From positions 1,798,001 to 1,862,000 of the forward strand of contig CBDEGR010000002.1 in NCBI GenBank assembly GCA_965237895.1: a DNA stretch of 64,000 bases. The letters run 5' to 3'. The position numbers and the translations under genes were made by a program. This stretch comes from CBDEGR01 sp965237895. GTDB taxonomy: Bacteria > Acidobacteriota > Terriglobia > UBA7540 > JAPUME01. Below, in pieces: positions 34,669 through 45,078 of the stretch (the stretch's first letter is position 1; each line of letters opens with the position of its first letter). The notes below the pieces were generated by a model. The model was not told the origin of the DNA. It saw nothing but the letters and a program-made list of their open reading frames with translations, and did no database searches.

Positions 34669-35883
34669 CTATTTTTCGGATTCCGGCTCAAAATTCGGAT
34701 CGTAATCCGGATTCGGCTCGGTGGGAACGGGCGCGGAAGTAAGGATCTCGATTGCCTTTCCTTCGGCCTTGGATATAGACGGGGAAATGCCAAAAGAGGG
34801 CTTGCGCTCCAAGGCCGGCTCTCCTTGAAGGAGTTTTACGATGTTTTCTCCGTCGAGCACTTGGTCTGGAGATTTTTCGACGCCCGCAATTTCCAGAAAC
34901 GTCGGGAAGAAATCGACGCCGATCACCGGCGCGCTCGACCGGCTGCCCGGTTCGACTTTGCCGGGCCAGCGGACAATCACCGGTACGCGAATACCGCCCT
35001 CGTACAGCATACCCTTTGACCCCCGCAGCGGTTCCATTGACGTGACCGGCCCGTGGCCGCCGTTGTCGGAGAAGAACACCACCACCGTCTTTTCCGTAAA
35101 ATTCAGATCGGCCAGCTTTTTTACAACCCGTCCGACGCTCTCGTCCATGCTCTCGACCATCGCCGCATAGACGGGGTTGCCTTGATCGCCGTCCGGCTTT
35201 TTCCGCAAATATTTGTGGGCAATATCCATTTTCGCTTCGATGGGAGTGTGTACAGCGTAGTGCGTCAGGTAGAGAAAGAAGGGACGGGTTTGGTTCTCCT
35301 CAAGAAAGTTCAGCGCCTCGTCCGTCAGCCGATCCGTTAGGTACTCATCCTCCGGGCCGTCCTCGAGAGCGCTCATCTGATAAGGGCTGAAGTAGGTTCG
35401 GGGCTGTCCCCAACGGTCACCGGCGACGTTCACGTCAAACCCTTGAGCCGTAGGGCCGAATTGAGGGTCGTCCCCCAGATGCCATTTTCTGACGCTCGCC
35501 GTCGTGTAGCCCGCTTCCTTGAGCACTTCGGCGAAGGTAACGAACTCCGTGTCCAATTCCAGTTTATTAGGAATGGGAATCAGTTGGCGTTGCTCGCTCC
35601 CTCCTCGTTCTGAAGAATTGACCGTGTAGACGCCGTGCCGGGGACTATACTGCCCGGTAAGCAGGCACGCCCGGCTGGGAGCGCAGTTCGGCGCGCAGGC
35701 ATAGGCATCCGTAAAGACCATCCCTTGCGAGGCAAGCCGGTCGATGTGGGGCATCTCATAATACCGGCTACCCATGAATCCCACATCCTTCCAGCCCAGG
35801 TCGTCAATGTAGATGAAAACGATATTCGGTTTTTCAGGGTCGGCGCATCCTGCGAGAGAAATCATGCTGGCAAGAGAGATCAT
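34669..35883 (-). CDS. Sulfatase (formylglycine type) with disturbed lipoprotein signal
   Basis: 404 residues. PNIVFIYIDDLGWKDVG holds the first metal ligands, NCAPSRACLLTGQYSPRHG is the Cys-type activation motif (C-x-P-S-R), and VFFSDNGGHGP the second metal site. It needs a formylglycine-generating enzyme, not present here. A lipobox (SLAGC) predicts an outer- or inner-membrane lipoprotein. The ATG at 35883 gives only ~12 residues before the lipobox Cys. Upstream in frame the sequence reads KITLLIFIALAV, a normal signal core, but it is preceded by TGA; an ATG at 35923 is one base out of frame. A 1-base indel is likely. The substrate is unknown. Confidence 0.85.
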   Translation of the reverse strand: MISLASMISLAGCADPEKPNIVFIYIDDLGWKDVGFMGSRYYEMPHIDRLASQGMVFTDAYACAPNCAPSRACLLTGQYSPRHGVYTVNSSERGGSEQRQLIPIPNKLELDTEFVTFAEVLKEAGYTTASVRKWHLGDDPQFGPTAQGFDVNVAGDRWGQPRTYFSPYQMSALEDGPEDEYLTDRLTDEALNFLEENQTRPFFLYLTHYAVHTPIEAKMDIAHKYLRKKPDGDQGNPVYAAMVESMDESVGRVVKKLADLNFTEKTVVVFFSDNGGHGPVTSMEPLRGSKGMLYEGGIRVPVIVRWPGKVEPGSRSSAPVIGVDFFPTFLEIAGVEKSPDQVLDGENIVKLLQGEPALERKPSFGISPSISKAEGKAIEILTSAPVPTEPNPDYDPNFEPESEK

Positions 35884-35944
35884 GACGGCCAGCGCGATGA
35901 AAATGAGGAGAGTGATCTTTCATAGACGCATCAGGGTTCTTTGC

Positions 35945-38398
35945 CTACCGATAAAGTAGGTGCGAGTCGCGGAGCTTGCGGAATTCTTCGAGTTCCGCTT
36001 GCCACTCGTGTTGTACCCAGTGAGGGTCGCTTCCCGCTTCGATCTTCTCGATGATCCATTCGGCCCCGACCAACCGAAGGGTCCGGTCCATTTTGAATTG
36101 TTCCGGGTAGAGTTTGTGGAGCGCGGCGAGCAGCTCGATTCCCAATGCCGGTGAGTTCAGCTCATCCCGGTCCAGCAGAACGAAATGAACCCCGCCGCAT
36201 TCTTCGCCTTGATAGGGATCCGACTCCGGGGTAAACCGAACGGGAACGAAGCTGACGCCCGGAATCTGCCGCGCGTTGAGATAGCCGGCGAATTCGACCT
36301 CCCGAATCCAGGGCGCTCCGAGCAATTCGAACGGCGTATCGGTTCCCCGCCCCACCGAAACATTCGCTCCCTCAAGCAACGCCACGCCGGGATAGAGCGT
36401 TGCTTGCTCCAGGTTCCGAATATTCGGCGACGGATTCACCCAGCGAACTCCTGTCTGGTCGAACCACAGCCGTCGCCGCCAGCCCACCATGGGGATGATT
36501 TTCAGATTGCAGCCGATCTTCTTCTCGCGGTTGAAGAGCTGCGCGAGCTCGCCCACCGTCATGCCGTGGCGTACCGGAAGCGGGTAGTAGCCCACAAAAG
36601 AGGTCTGCGACGCGTCCAACCGAGGCCCCTCGACCAGAATTCCGCCTAACGGGTTGGGCCGGTCCAGCACATAGACGGGAATTTTCATTTTTGCCGCCGC
36701 CTCCATCACATATCCGAGCGTCGTGATGTAGGTATAGAACCGCGCGCCGATGTCTTGGATGTCGAAGACCAGCGCGTCCAGACCTTCCAGCATTTCCGTC
36801 GTCGGCCGCCGTGTTTCTCCATAGAGACTGTGAACGGGAATCTCGGTTGAACCGAGGTCTGAAGAAGCAGACTCCACCAATTTTCCGCCCGCCACTTTCC
36901 CTTCCATCCCGTGCTCTGGGCTGAAGATGGCCGCCAGCGTCACCTTCGGGCTTTCGGCAAACAGGTCGATATTGCGGCGGCCCGCCGAATCGAGGCCCGT
37001 GTGATTCGTCACCAGTCCTACCCGTTTCCCTGCCAGAGGCGCGAATTGTCGTCTCACCAGCACGTCCAGGCCAAGTTGGACTCGGACCGCTTTGGTGCGG
37101 AAGCGAGGCGTCGGACCGTTTCTTTCATGATCACTGGTGATGGTTGGTGCGGCGGACAAACCTTCGTCGCTTCCCATCTCCATCGCTGCGGCCCAATCGA
37201 GCGTCGCCGCCACCAACGTCGCCACTCGGCTCCGGAGAGAGGTGACGCTTCCCTTTCCGTCCGGGTGGAGACGATTGGAGAGAAAGATTATGTAGGTCTG
37301 CGAGCCGGGATCAATCCAGAGGGAAGTTCCGGTGAAGCCGGTGTGCCCGAAGGAGCCCAGCGGGAACATCTCGCCGCGGTTTCGCGAGAAGCGGGAGTCG
37401 ATATCCCAGCCGAGGCCCCGGCGATGGGTCTTGCCCGGCGGGCTCTGCGGGCTGGTCATCTTTCGGACGGTCAGCGGGTTGAACATCCGCAGATTCTTAT
37501 AGGTTCCGCCCTTCAGGATCATCTGCGCGTAGATGGAAAGGTCGTCGGCGGTGGAGAACAACCCGGCGTGTCCGGCCACGCCGCCCATTCGGCGGGCGGT
37601 CGGGTCGTGCACCACTCCCCAGCGCATCCTGCCCGTTCTGCGATCCCTTTCCGAGGCCGCCGCCCGGCGACGCAGCTTCGGGCCGGGCCGGAACGTCGTA
37701 TCTTTCATTCCCAAGGGAAGAAATATCTTTTCGCGCGCGTAGGCGTCCAAGGGTTTCCCGGAAACGCGCCGGACGATCTCGCCCAACGCTTCAAAGTTGA
37801 TGTCGCTGTAGATGAAACGTGTCCGTGGCGGCGCAATGAGTTTTTCAGAAGCGATCAAATCGACGGCGACTCCATATCCCTTCCAAGGAGTCCTTAAATC
37901 CAGGTCCGGCCGCAAACCGGAGTAGTGCGTGAGCAAATCCCGGACGGTAATCTCCTTCTTTCCCTCAGCGGCAAATTCGGGAAAATACTTTTCTACCGGG
38001 TCCTGGAGCGCGAGCTTTCCCTCTTCCCAAAGTTTCATGACGGAGGAGGTCGTGGCGACGACCTTCGTCAAGGAAGCCAGGTCGAAGATCGTATCTTCGG
38101 TCATGGAAAGTCTCCGCGGGCGCAGAACACGATGGCCGAAAGCGCGACGGTACACCACGCGGCCCCGATGTCCCACCAGAACCACGGCTCCGGCCAGCTC
38201 CTTATTCTCGATCGCTTCCCAGACGATGGTTTCGATCTGTTCCAGCTTTGCGGTTTCCAGAGTCGGGCCGGGTTTTTCCGCTTCCTGAGCGGCGGAAGCG
38301 CTTGCTGCTGCCGCCAGGAACATTCCTGCTGTAAAGAGAAAAACCGAGGGGCGTTGAAAGTTTCTCAAAGCCCGTCGGGGGTTACGATGTAGATTCAT
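35945..38398 (-). CDS. Secreted fusion of a beta-lactamase-fold (AmiE-like) domain and a NamZ/DUF1343 exo-N-acetylmuramidase domain
   Basis: 817 residues. A signal peptide (residues ~1-36) leads to a serine beta-lactamase-family domain (~50-395) with the nucleophile in SLTKVV (SxxK), a YSD motif (FIYSDINFEALGEIV) and HTGFTGTSLWIDP. After a linker, residues ~430-817 are DUF1343: RVGLVTNHTGLDSAGRRNID, FSPEHGMEGKVAGG, FDIQDIGARFYTYITTL, DRPNPLGG. In B. subtilis the homologues are separate proteins: AmiE (amidase on MurNAc-peptides, beta-lactamase fold) and NamZ, which releases MurNAc from non-reducing ends. Here both would act outside the cytoplasm in one chain. Confidence 0.9.
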   Translation of the reverse strand: MNLHRNPRRALRNFQRPSVFLFTAGMFLAAAASASAAQEAEKPGPTLETAKLEQIETIVWEAIENKELAGAVVLVGHRGRVVYRRAFGHRVLRPRRLSMTEDTIFDLASLTKVVATTSSVMKLWEEGKLALQDPVEKYFPEFAAEGKKEITVRDLLTHYSGLRPDLDLRTPWKGYGVAVDLIASEKLIAPPRTRFIYSDINFEALGEIVRRVSGKPLDAYAREKIFLPLGMKDTTFRPGPKLRRRAAASERDRRTGRMRWGVVHDPTARRMGGVAGHAGLFSTADDLSIYAQMILKGGTYKNLRMFNPLTVRKMTSPQSPPGKTHRRGLGWDIDSRFSRNRGEMFPLGSFGHTGFTGTSLWIDPGSQTYIIFLSNRLHPDGKGSVTSLRSRVATLVAATLDWAAAMEMGSDEGLSAAPTITSDHERNGPTPRFRTKAVRVQLGLDVLVRRQFAPLAGKRVGLVTNHTGLDSAGRRNIDLFAESPKVTLAAIFSPEHGMEGKVAGGKLVESASSDLGSTEIPVHSLYGETRRPTTEMLEGLDALVFDIQDIGARFYTYITTLGYVMEAAAKMKIPVYVLDRPNPLGGILVEGPRLDASQTSFVGYYPLPVRHGMTVGELAQLFNREKKIGCNLKIIPMVGWRRRLWFDQTGVRWVNPSPNIRNLEQATLYPGVALLEGANVSVGRGTDTPFELLGAPWIREVEFAGYLNARQIPGVSFVPVRFTPESDPYQGEECGGVHFVLLDRDELNSPALGIELLAALHKLYPEQFKMDRTLRLVGAEWIIEKIEAGSDPHWVQHEWQAELEEFRKLRDSHLLYR

Positions 38399-38488
38399 TC
38401 TGCTATATACTCAGACGCGTAATTCAATGGCACCCAATGTAGCAGAGATGCCTGTTCCTGAAAAGCGGCGCCCTCATCTCTTCCACCC

Positions 38489-39571
38489 GTGAGCGAAACG
38501 TTACCTTCTCCCACCCCCGAACCGGTCGCGCGCCTGATGGCGGAAGCTCTCGGCGGACAGGTATTTCCCGGCGCGGTGGCGGTCGCCGGATCGGCAGAGC
38601 GAATCTTTTTGAATGAAGGATTCGGCCGCGCCACCTATGCGTCTCATTCATGGAAGGTCGGCCCGGATACGATTTTCGATATCGCTTCCCTCTCCAAGGT
38701 TGTGTCGACGACTGCCATGGCCATGCTCCTCTACGAGCGAGAGCAGTTGGATTTGGAAGCCTCGGTTGCCCACTACCTTCCCCGGTTCGGAGAATCCGGC
38801 AAGCGGCAAGAAGTGACCCTGCGCCGGCTGCTGGCCCACAACTCAGGACTGCCGGCGTACGTTCCTTATTTCGAAAAGACACCGAATCGATCGGAGCTTC
38901 GGGTAGCGTTGCTCACCACTCCGCTGGAAGCCGACCCGGGGGAACGCGCGCTTTACAGCGATCCCGGATTTATGATTCTGGGTCTGGTGCTCGAACAGAT
39001 CACGGAGAAAACCTTGGATGGCTTCTTTCACCAGGAGATCGCCGGTCCTTTGGGTATGAATCGAACTCGGTTTACTCCTCCTCGTCGGCTCCACCCCTTC
39101 ATCGCTCCGACGGAAAACGACACGGCGTTTCGCAAACGTATTATCCAGGGAGAAGTCCACGATGAAAACGCCTGGGTGTTGGAAGGCGTAGCGGGTCATG
39201 CCGGGTTGTTTTCCACCGGCAAAGATGTGGCCCGTTTTGCGCAGGTGATGCTGCAGAAAGGTCGGATCGAAAATACGGACATATTCCAGCCTGAAACCCT
39301 CAATGTATTTCTAGAACAACAAGGAGCCGAAGGCCGTCGCTTAGGATGGGATGTCCCCTCTCCGGGCGGCTCTACCGGGAGGCATTTTTCGCCCTCGACG
39401 TTCGGCCATTTGGGTTACACTGGCTGCTCGCTTTGGATTGATCCGGAAAACGATTTTTTTGTGGCGCTGCTTACGAATCGCATCTATCCTGCACGGGAAA
39501 ATAAAAAAATCCAGGAATTCCAGCCTCGCATCCACGATGCCTTGGCCGAAGCCTATCGAGGCGGCAAATGA
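38489..39571 (+). CDS. Beta-lactamase-family serine hydrolase, AmiE-like, without signal peptide
   Basis: 360 residues from a GTG start. SLSKVVSTTAMAMLLYE carries the SxxK nucleophile, LYSDPGFMILGLVLEQ the YxD/N-type motif, and FGHLGYTGCSLWIDPENDFFVALLTNR the C-terminal HTG-like strand (here GYTGC). It is a paralogue of the N-terminal domain of the divergently encoded fusion. The N-terminus (MSETLPSPTPEPVARLMAEALG) is not a signal, so it probably acts in the cytoplasm, for example cleaving peptide from imported muropeptides. Its stop overlaps the symporter start by ATGA. An esterase role cannot be excluded. Confidence 0.82.
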   Translation: MSETLPSPTPEPVARLMAEALGGQVFPGAVAVAGSAERIFLNEGFGRATYASHSWKVGPDTIFDIASLSKVVSTTAMAMLLYEREQLDLEASVAHYLPRFGESGKRQEVTLRRLLAHNSGLPAYVPYFEKTPNRSELRVALLTTPLEADPGERALYSDPGFMILGLVLEQITEKTLDGFFHQEIAGPLGMNRTRFTPPRRLHPFIAPTENDTAFRKRIIQGEVHDENAWVLEGVAGHAGLFSTGKDVARFAQVMLQKGRIENTDIFQPETLNVFLEQQGAEGRRLGWDVPSPGGSTGRHFSPSTFGHLGYTGCSLWIDPENDFFVALLTNRIYPARENKKIQEFQPRIHDALAEAYRGGK

Positions 39572-41349
39572 AGCTGACGGTTCTGGATGGGGTCGTCATC
39601 GGGGCCTATTTCCTGCTGAATATTGGTGTGGGGTTTTACTTTCGCCGCCGCGCCGGAACCAGCACGGGCGAGTATTTCGTCTCCGGCAGAAACGTTGTCT
39701 GGTGGCTGGCAGGCACTTCGATGGTCGCCACCACGTTTTCCGCCGATACGCCGCTGGCGGTCACCAGTTTTGTTGCCAATGACGGCATTGCCGGTAACTG
39801 GATCTGGTGGTGTTATCTGCTCAGCGGCATGATGACGGTCTTTTTCTTCGCCCGGTTGTGGCGGCGCGCCGAGGTCATTACGGACGTGGAGCTGGTTGAG
39901 CTTCGCTACAGCGGCGCTCCGGCCGCCTTCCTGCGCGGATTCCGTTCCATTTATTTCGGCGTCTTTATGTCCGCCATCATCATGGGCTGGATCAATTTGG
40001 CGATGGCCAAGGTGATCCGCTACACGTTGGGAGTCTCGGAGGTCAATTCCATTCTGCTCTGCTTGCCGATTATGTTTATTGCCATGCTCTACTCCTCGCT
40101 CTCCGGGCTTTGGGGAGTGCTCTGGACCAGCCTGTATCAATTCGTATTGATGATGGGCATGACGATTCTTCTGGGTGTCTATTCGGTAGCCGCCGTCGGC
40201 GGGCTTTCTGCCATGCGGGAAAAACTTGAAGCAATCGACGCCTCGCGCGCGGCGGAAGGAGCCTCGGGATCGATCCTCTCCTTTTTGCCTTCGATGGATT
40301 CCACTTGGCTGCCCTTTATGGCCTTTTGTATATTCTTGGCTGTGAACTGGTGGGCTACCTGGTACCCGGGCGCGGAACCGGGCGGCGGCGGGTACGTCGC
40401 GCAACGAATCTTCTGCGCCAAGGACGAAAAGCATTCACTTTGGGCCACCATGTGGTTCAACGTCGCCCACTATGCCCTGCGCCCCTGGCCCTGGATTCTG
40501 ACGGCGCTGGCGTCGGTGATTCTCTACCCCGATTTGGCGGATAAAGAAGTCGGCTTCGTTCGCATGATGACCGATCACATGCCGCTGGCGCTTCGCGGCT
40601 TAATGCTGGCGGCCTTCCTGGCCGCATACATGTCCACAATTGCGACGCACCTGAATTGGGGCGCATCCTACTTCGTAAACGATTTTTACCGTCGATTTCT
40701 CAAGCCGGGCGGAAGCGAAGGGCACTACGTGGCGATCTCGCGGTTCGCAACGTTGATCTTAATGATCATCGGAGGTGTGGTTTCGTTTTACCTGGATTCG
40801 GTAGCCGATGCCTGGAAAATTCTGATCAATATCGGCGCCGGGACCGGAGCCGTATATCTGCTGCGTTGGTACTGGTGGCGGATCAACGCCTGGTCGGAAA
40901 TCGCGGCCATGAGCACGGCGGCCGTGGTGTCGATTTCCCTGCAAATCGGTTTTAAGCTTGATCCCGGCAACCACTTGGACTTTGCCCACATGATGCTGAT
41001 CACGGTGGGAATTACCACGCTGGTCTGGCTGGTGGTGACATTCCTGACAAAGCCCGTACCGCAGGAAAAGCTGCTCGAATTCTATCGCCGTGTACGGCCC
41101 ACGGTAGCCGGATGGCGGCCGATTGCCAGCCAAGCGCCGGAGGTGCCGCCGGATCGCGAAGGCTGGCATAATCTGAAGTACTGGGTGCTTGGCTGTGCGA
41201 TGGTCTACTTGAGCATGTTTGCCATCGGCAAGCTGTTGCTCGGAGAACCCGCCCTGGCCGGGCTTCTGGCCGCTGGAACGGTAGTGTCTGGGTTCTTGCT
41301 CTATCGGGATTTCTCCCGCTGCGGTTGGAAACACTTTGGCGAAAGCTAG
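39568..41349 (+). CDS. Sodium:solute symporter (SSS family), second copy, probable amino-sugar transporter
   Basis: 593 residues with about 14-15 membrane helices. GVGFYFRRRAGTSTGEYFVSGRNVVWWLAGTSMVATTFSADTP is the Na+/substrate region, and FLAAYMSTIATHLNWGASYFVNDFYRRF is the conserved helix-8 motif. The C-terminal ~100 residues extend past the core with a soluble segment and two more helices. It is translationally coupled to the AmiE-like gene and followed by murQ and nagA, so MurNAc or a MurNAc-peptide is a reasonable inferred substrate. It is only distantly similar to the first SSS protein at 33227. Confidence 0.87.
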   Translation: MKLTVLDGVVIGAYFLLNIGVGFYFRRRAGTSTGEYFVSGRNVVWWLAGTSMVATTFSADTPLAVTSFVANDGIAGNWIWWCYLLSGMMTVFFFARLWRRAEVITDVELVELRYSGAPAAFLRGFRSIYFGVFMSAIIMGWINLAMAKVIRYTLGVSEVNSILLCLPIMFIAMLYSSLSGLWGVLWTSLYQFVLMMGMTILLGVYSVAAVGGLSAMREKLEAIDASRAAEGASGSILSFLPSMDSTWLPFMAFCIFLAVNWWATWYPGAEPGGGGYVAQRIFCAKDEKHSLWATMWFNVAHYALRPWPWILTALASVILYPDLADKEVGFVRMMTDHMPLALRGLMLAAFLAAYMSTIATHLNWGASYFVNDFYRRFLKPGGSEGHYVAISRFATLILMIIGGVVSFYLDSVADAWKILINIGAGTGAVYLLRWYWWRINAWSEIAAMSTAAVVSISLQIGFKLDPGNHLDFAHMMLITVGITTLVWLVVTFLTKPVPQEKLLEFYRRVRPTVAGWRPIASQAPEVPPDREGWHNLKYWVLGCAMVYLSMFAIGKLLLGEPALAGLLAAGTVVSGFLLYRDFSRCGWKHFGES

Positions 41350-41393
41350 CGAACAGAAATCGTTTGAACCTCAGGATTTTAAGGAAATAAAAT

Positions 41394-42338
41394 TTGGCCA
41401 AACGACAGGACCGTATCACGGAAAAGGAGAACATTGCTTCTCGGTCGCTGGACACGCTTTCGACTCGGGAAATCCTCCGCCTGGTGAATCGTGAAGATCA
41501 TGGGGTCGCCCCTGCCGTTGCCAAGCAGATTCTCCAGATTACCCGTGCGGTAAACCTCATGGTGGACGCTTTAGAAGAGGGTGGCCGCATCGTCTATGTG
41601 GGCGCCGGGACCAGCGGGCGTCTGGGCGTGTTGGATGCCGCTGAGTGTATTCCCACTTTCGGCACTACACGGGTGATTGCCCTGATGGCAGGTGCGCCCA
41701 AGGCCATGTTCCGTCCCATCGAGGGCATGGAGGATGACCCGCGCGCGGCGACTCGCGATCTACAAAAACATAAAGTAACCCGAAAGGATATCGTCGTCGG
41801 CATCTCCGCCGGAGGGGATACGACCTACACGGTAGCCGCTCTCAAGTGGGCCCGCGCCAGGCGGGCACGTACCGTCGCCGTCAGCGCCAATCCTCGGTCC
41901 GCCATTTGCTGTCTGGCGGACGTCGCCATTGCCCCGCGTGTGGGACCGGAAGTGGTTGCCGGGTCCACCCGTATGAAGGCGGGAACCGCGCAGAAGATGA
42001 TTCTCAATATGCTCTCCACGGCTTCGATGGTGCGTTGGGGGCGCGTGCTGGGCAACCGTATGGTCCATATGAAATTGGGCAGCGAAAAGCTGCTCGACCG
42101 GGGACGGAAGATTCTTATGAGAACCACGGGCGCGGGCGCGGCGGCGGCCCGGCGAGCCTTGGACCAGTCGGGACGAATCCTTCCGGTTGCGCTGATTATG
42201 CTGGCCGAAGGGGTTGCGAAGGGAGAAGCCGAGGTCCGGCTGGCGGCTTCTTCGACCAAGCAGCTTCTTCGTGCGGCGGCGAGCGGCGGTTCGAAAAAGC
42301 GTAGCCTGCGCCGGGCGCGCCGGGTATCGGTATCGTAA
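41394..42338 (+). CDS. murQ: N-acetylmuramic acid 6-phosphate etherase
   Basis: 314 residues from a TTG start, 8 bases after AAGGA. The SIS-domain loop VGAGTSGRLGVLDAAECIPTFG is the MurQ signature with the catalytic Glu; GISAGGDTTYTVAALKWAR and AGSTRMKAGTAQKMILNMLST are also diagnostic. The enzyme removes D-lactate from MurNAc-6-phosphate to give GlcNAc-6-phosphate in the cytoplasm. The last ~15 residues are strongly basic. nagA follows, supplying the next step. Confidence 0.95.
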   Translation: MAKRQDRITEKENIASRSLDTLSTREILRLVNREDHGVAPAVAKQILQITRAVNLMVDALEEGGRIVYVGAGTSGRLGVLDAAECIPTFGTTRVIALMAGAPKAMFRPIEGMEDDPRAATRDLQKHKVTRKDIVVGISAGGDTTYTVAALKWARARRARTVAVSANPRSAICCLADVAIAPRVGPEVVAGSTRMKAGTAQKMILNMLSTASMVRWGRVLGNRMVHMKLGSEKLLDRGRKILMRTTGAGAAAARRALDQSGRILPVALIMLAEGVAKGEAEVRLAASSTKQLLRAAASGGSKKRSLRRARRVSVS

Positions 42339-42452
42339 GACGCCTTCCCGGGCGCTTCCGGTCCCCTCGGAGCGGCAAGGCGACGTATAATGATGGGCGG
42401 CCGATTCATTTCTTTTTTCCTTAAGACCGGCCGGTTCGGACAGGAGATATTC

Positions 42453-43640
42453 ATGCGGGAGACCAAGGCCATTTTGGCAGGTACGATTCTTACCCCCACC
42501 CAGCGTATTGACGACGGGGTCGTTCTCATCCAAGGGCATCGAATTCTGAAGGTCGGCAAGCAGAATTCGATCAAGATCCCTTCCGGCGCAACCGTCGTCG
42601 ATAACCGCGACCGCGTGGTGGTCCCCGGCTTCATCGATATTCACTTGCACGGCGCCGCGGGTCACGACTTAATGGAGGGCACGCAAGAGGCTGTCTCCGC
42701 CGTGGCCAACTACTTGGCGCGGCACGGCACGACGTCTTTCCTCGCCACCACGGCGACGGCGAGCGTCGCGCGTACGGTCCATGCCGCGCGCGGTCTGGGC
42801 GAGATCATCAACGCCTCGCAGCGCTCGCAGGGCTCGGCGGACAAGACTGCCGGGGCGCAGCCGGTCGGCATCCATTTGGAAGGGCCGTTCCTGAACGTCA
42901 AGAAGCGCGGGGCGCATCCCGCCTCCCAGATTCAAAAACCGTCCGTGCCGTTGCTTGAAAATTTCCTGGAGGCAGCGAACGGCACGGTCCGCGTGATCAC
43001 CGTGGCCCCGGAGTTGGACGGAGCCCTGACGGTGCTGGAGTTCGCCAAGAGCAAAGGCATCCGAGTCGGCATCGGCCACTCGAACGCCACCTATGAAGAG
43101 GCAGAGCGCGCCATCGCCGCCGGAGCTTCGCACGCCATCCACGTCTTCAACGCCATGCGGAATTTCCTGCATCGCGACCCGGGCATCATCGGCGCCGTGC
43201 TGACCGACCCCCGCATCAGCTGCGAGTTCATCTGCGACGGGATCCATGTGGATAAATCCGCCATTCAACTTTTGGTGCTCTCGAAGGGCTTGGAAAAACT
43301 GCTGCTGGTCTCCGACTCCTTAAGCGGCGCCGGCATGCCGGACGGGAATTATCGGCTGGGGAATTTTAAGGTGCACGTGGCGGGGGGCGTCTGCCGGACC
43401 GTTGAAGGCAACTTGGCCGGAAGCACCGTTACGCTCGACGCCGCCGTCCGGAATCTGGTCCAATTCACCGGACTGGGTTATCAGGAGTGCCTCCCGCCGG
43501 CGACATTGAATCCGGCACGCATCCTGGGAATTGAAAAACAGAAGGGCTCGATCGAGGCCGGGGCCGATGCCGACCTGGCGGTGCTCGACCGCAGCTACTT
43601 CGTCACCCAAACCTACGTGCGCGGCCGTCCGGTACTGTAG
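42453..43640 (+). CDS. nagA: N-acetylglucosamine-6-phosphate deacetylase
   Basis: About 395 residues. I use ATG 42453 (MRETKAILAGTILTP) after CAGGAG rather than the frame start at 42390. The metal site HLHG in FIDIHLHGAAGHD, IHLEGPFLN, the GIGHSNATYEEAERAI strand, HVFNAMRNFLHRDPG and the catalytic Asp in LLVSDSLSGAGMPDG are all present. It converts GlcNAc-6P to GlcN-6P and acetate, directly using the MurQ product. No nagB is in the window, so GlcN-6P may feed UDP-GlcNAc synthesis, consistent with murA next. Confidence 0.94.
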   Translation: MRETKAILAGTILTPTQRIDDGVVLIQGHRILKVGKQNSIKIPSGATVVDNRDRVVVPGFIDIHLHGAAGHDLMEGTQEAVSAVANYLARHGTTSFLATTATASVARTVHAARGLGEIINASQRSQGSADKTAGAQPVGIHLEGPFLNVKKRGAHPASQIQKPSVPLLENFLEAANGTVRVITVAPELDGALTVLEFAKSKGIRVGIGHSNATYEEAERAIAAGASHAIHVFNAMRNFLHRDPGIIGAVLTDPRISCEFICDGIHVDKSAIQLLVLSKGLEKLLLVSDSLSGAGMPDGNYRLGNFKVHVAGGVCRTVEGNLAGSTVTLDAAVRNLVQFTGLGYQECLPPATLNPARILGIEKQKGSIEAGADADLAVLDRSYFVTQTYVRGRPVL

Positions 43641-43662
43641 AGAGCCGGTCTCGGTGTGATTC

Positions 43663-43725
43663 CCCGCCATCGTTGTTCGGGATTCGAACCCCGCTTCCGA
43701 CTCGACCTTCTTACCTGATGGCGGG
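43663..43725. repeat. Inverted repeat between nagA and murA
   Basis: CCCGCCATC at 43663-43671 is the exact reverse complement of GATGGCGGG at 43717-43725. Inside lies a smaller hairpin, GTTCG (43675-43679) with CGAAC (43685-43689). There is no T-run. It may be a transcript-stability or weak terminator structure; a tRNA was considered and rejected. Confidence 0.4.
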
Positions 43726-43765
43726 AAAGATGTCGCCATCCGATTGACGAAAAGAGATCCTTTCC

Positions 43766-45034
<1,269 letters not shown>

Positions 45035-45078
45035 AAAACGGGTTGAAAAAAGAAGGGGCGGAAAAGAGGAAAACTCCT

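Noticed and set aside
43675..43730. tRNA-like sequence on the minus strand (GGGGTTCGAATCCC)
   Set aside because: Only a T-arm-like segment is present. No matching acceptor stem, anticodon arm or D arm can be folded around it.
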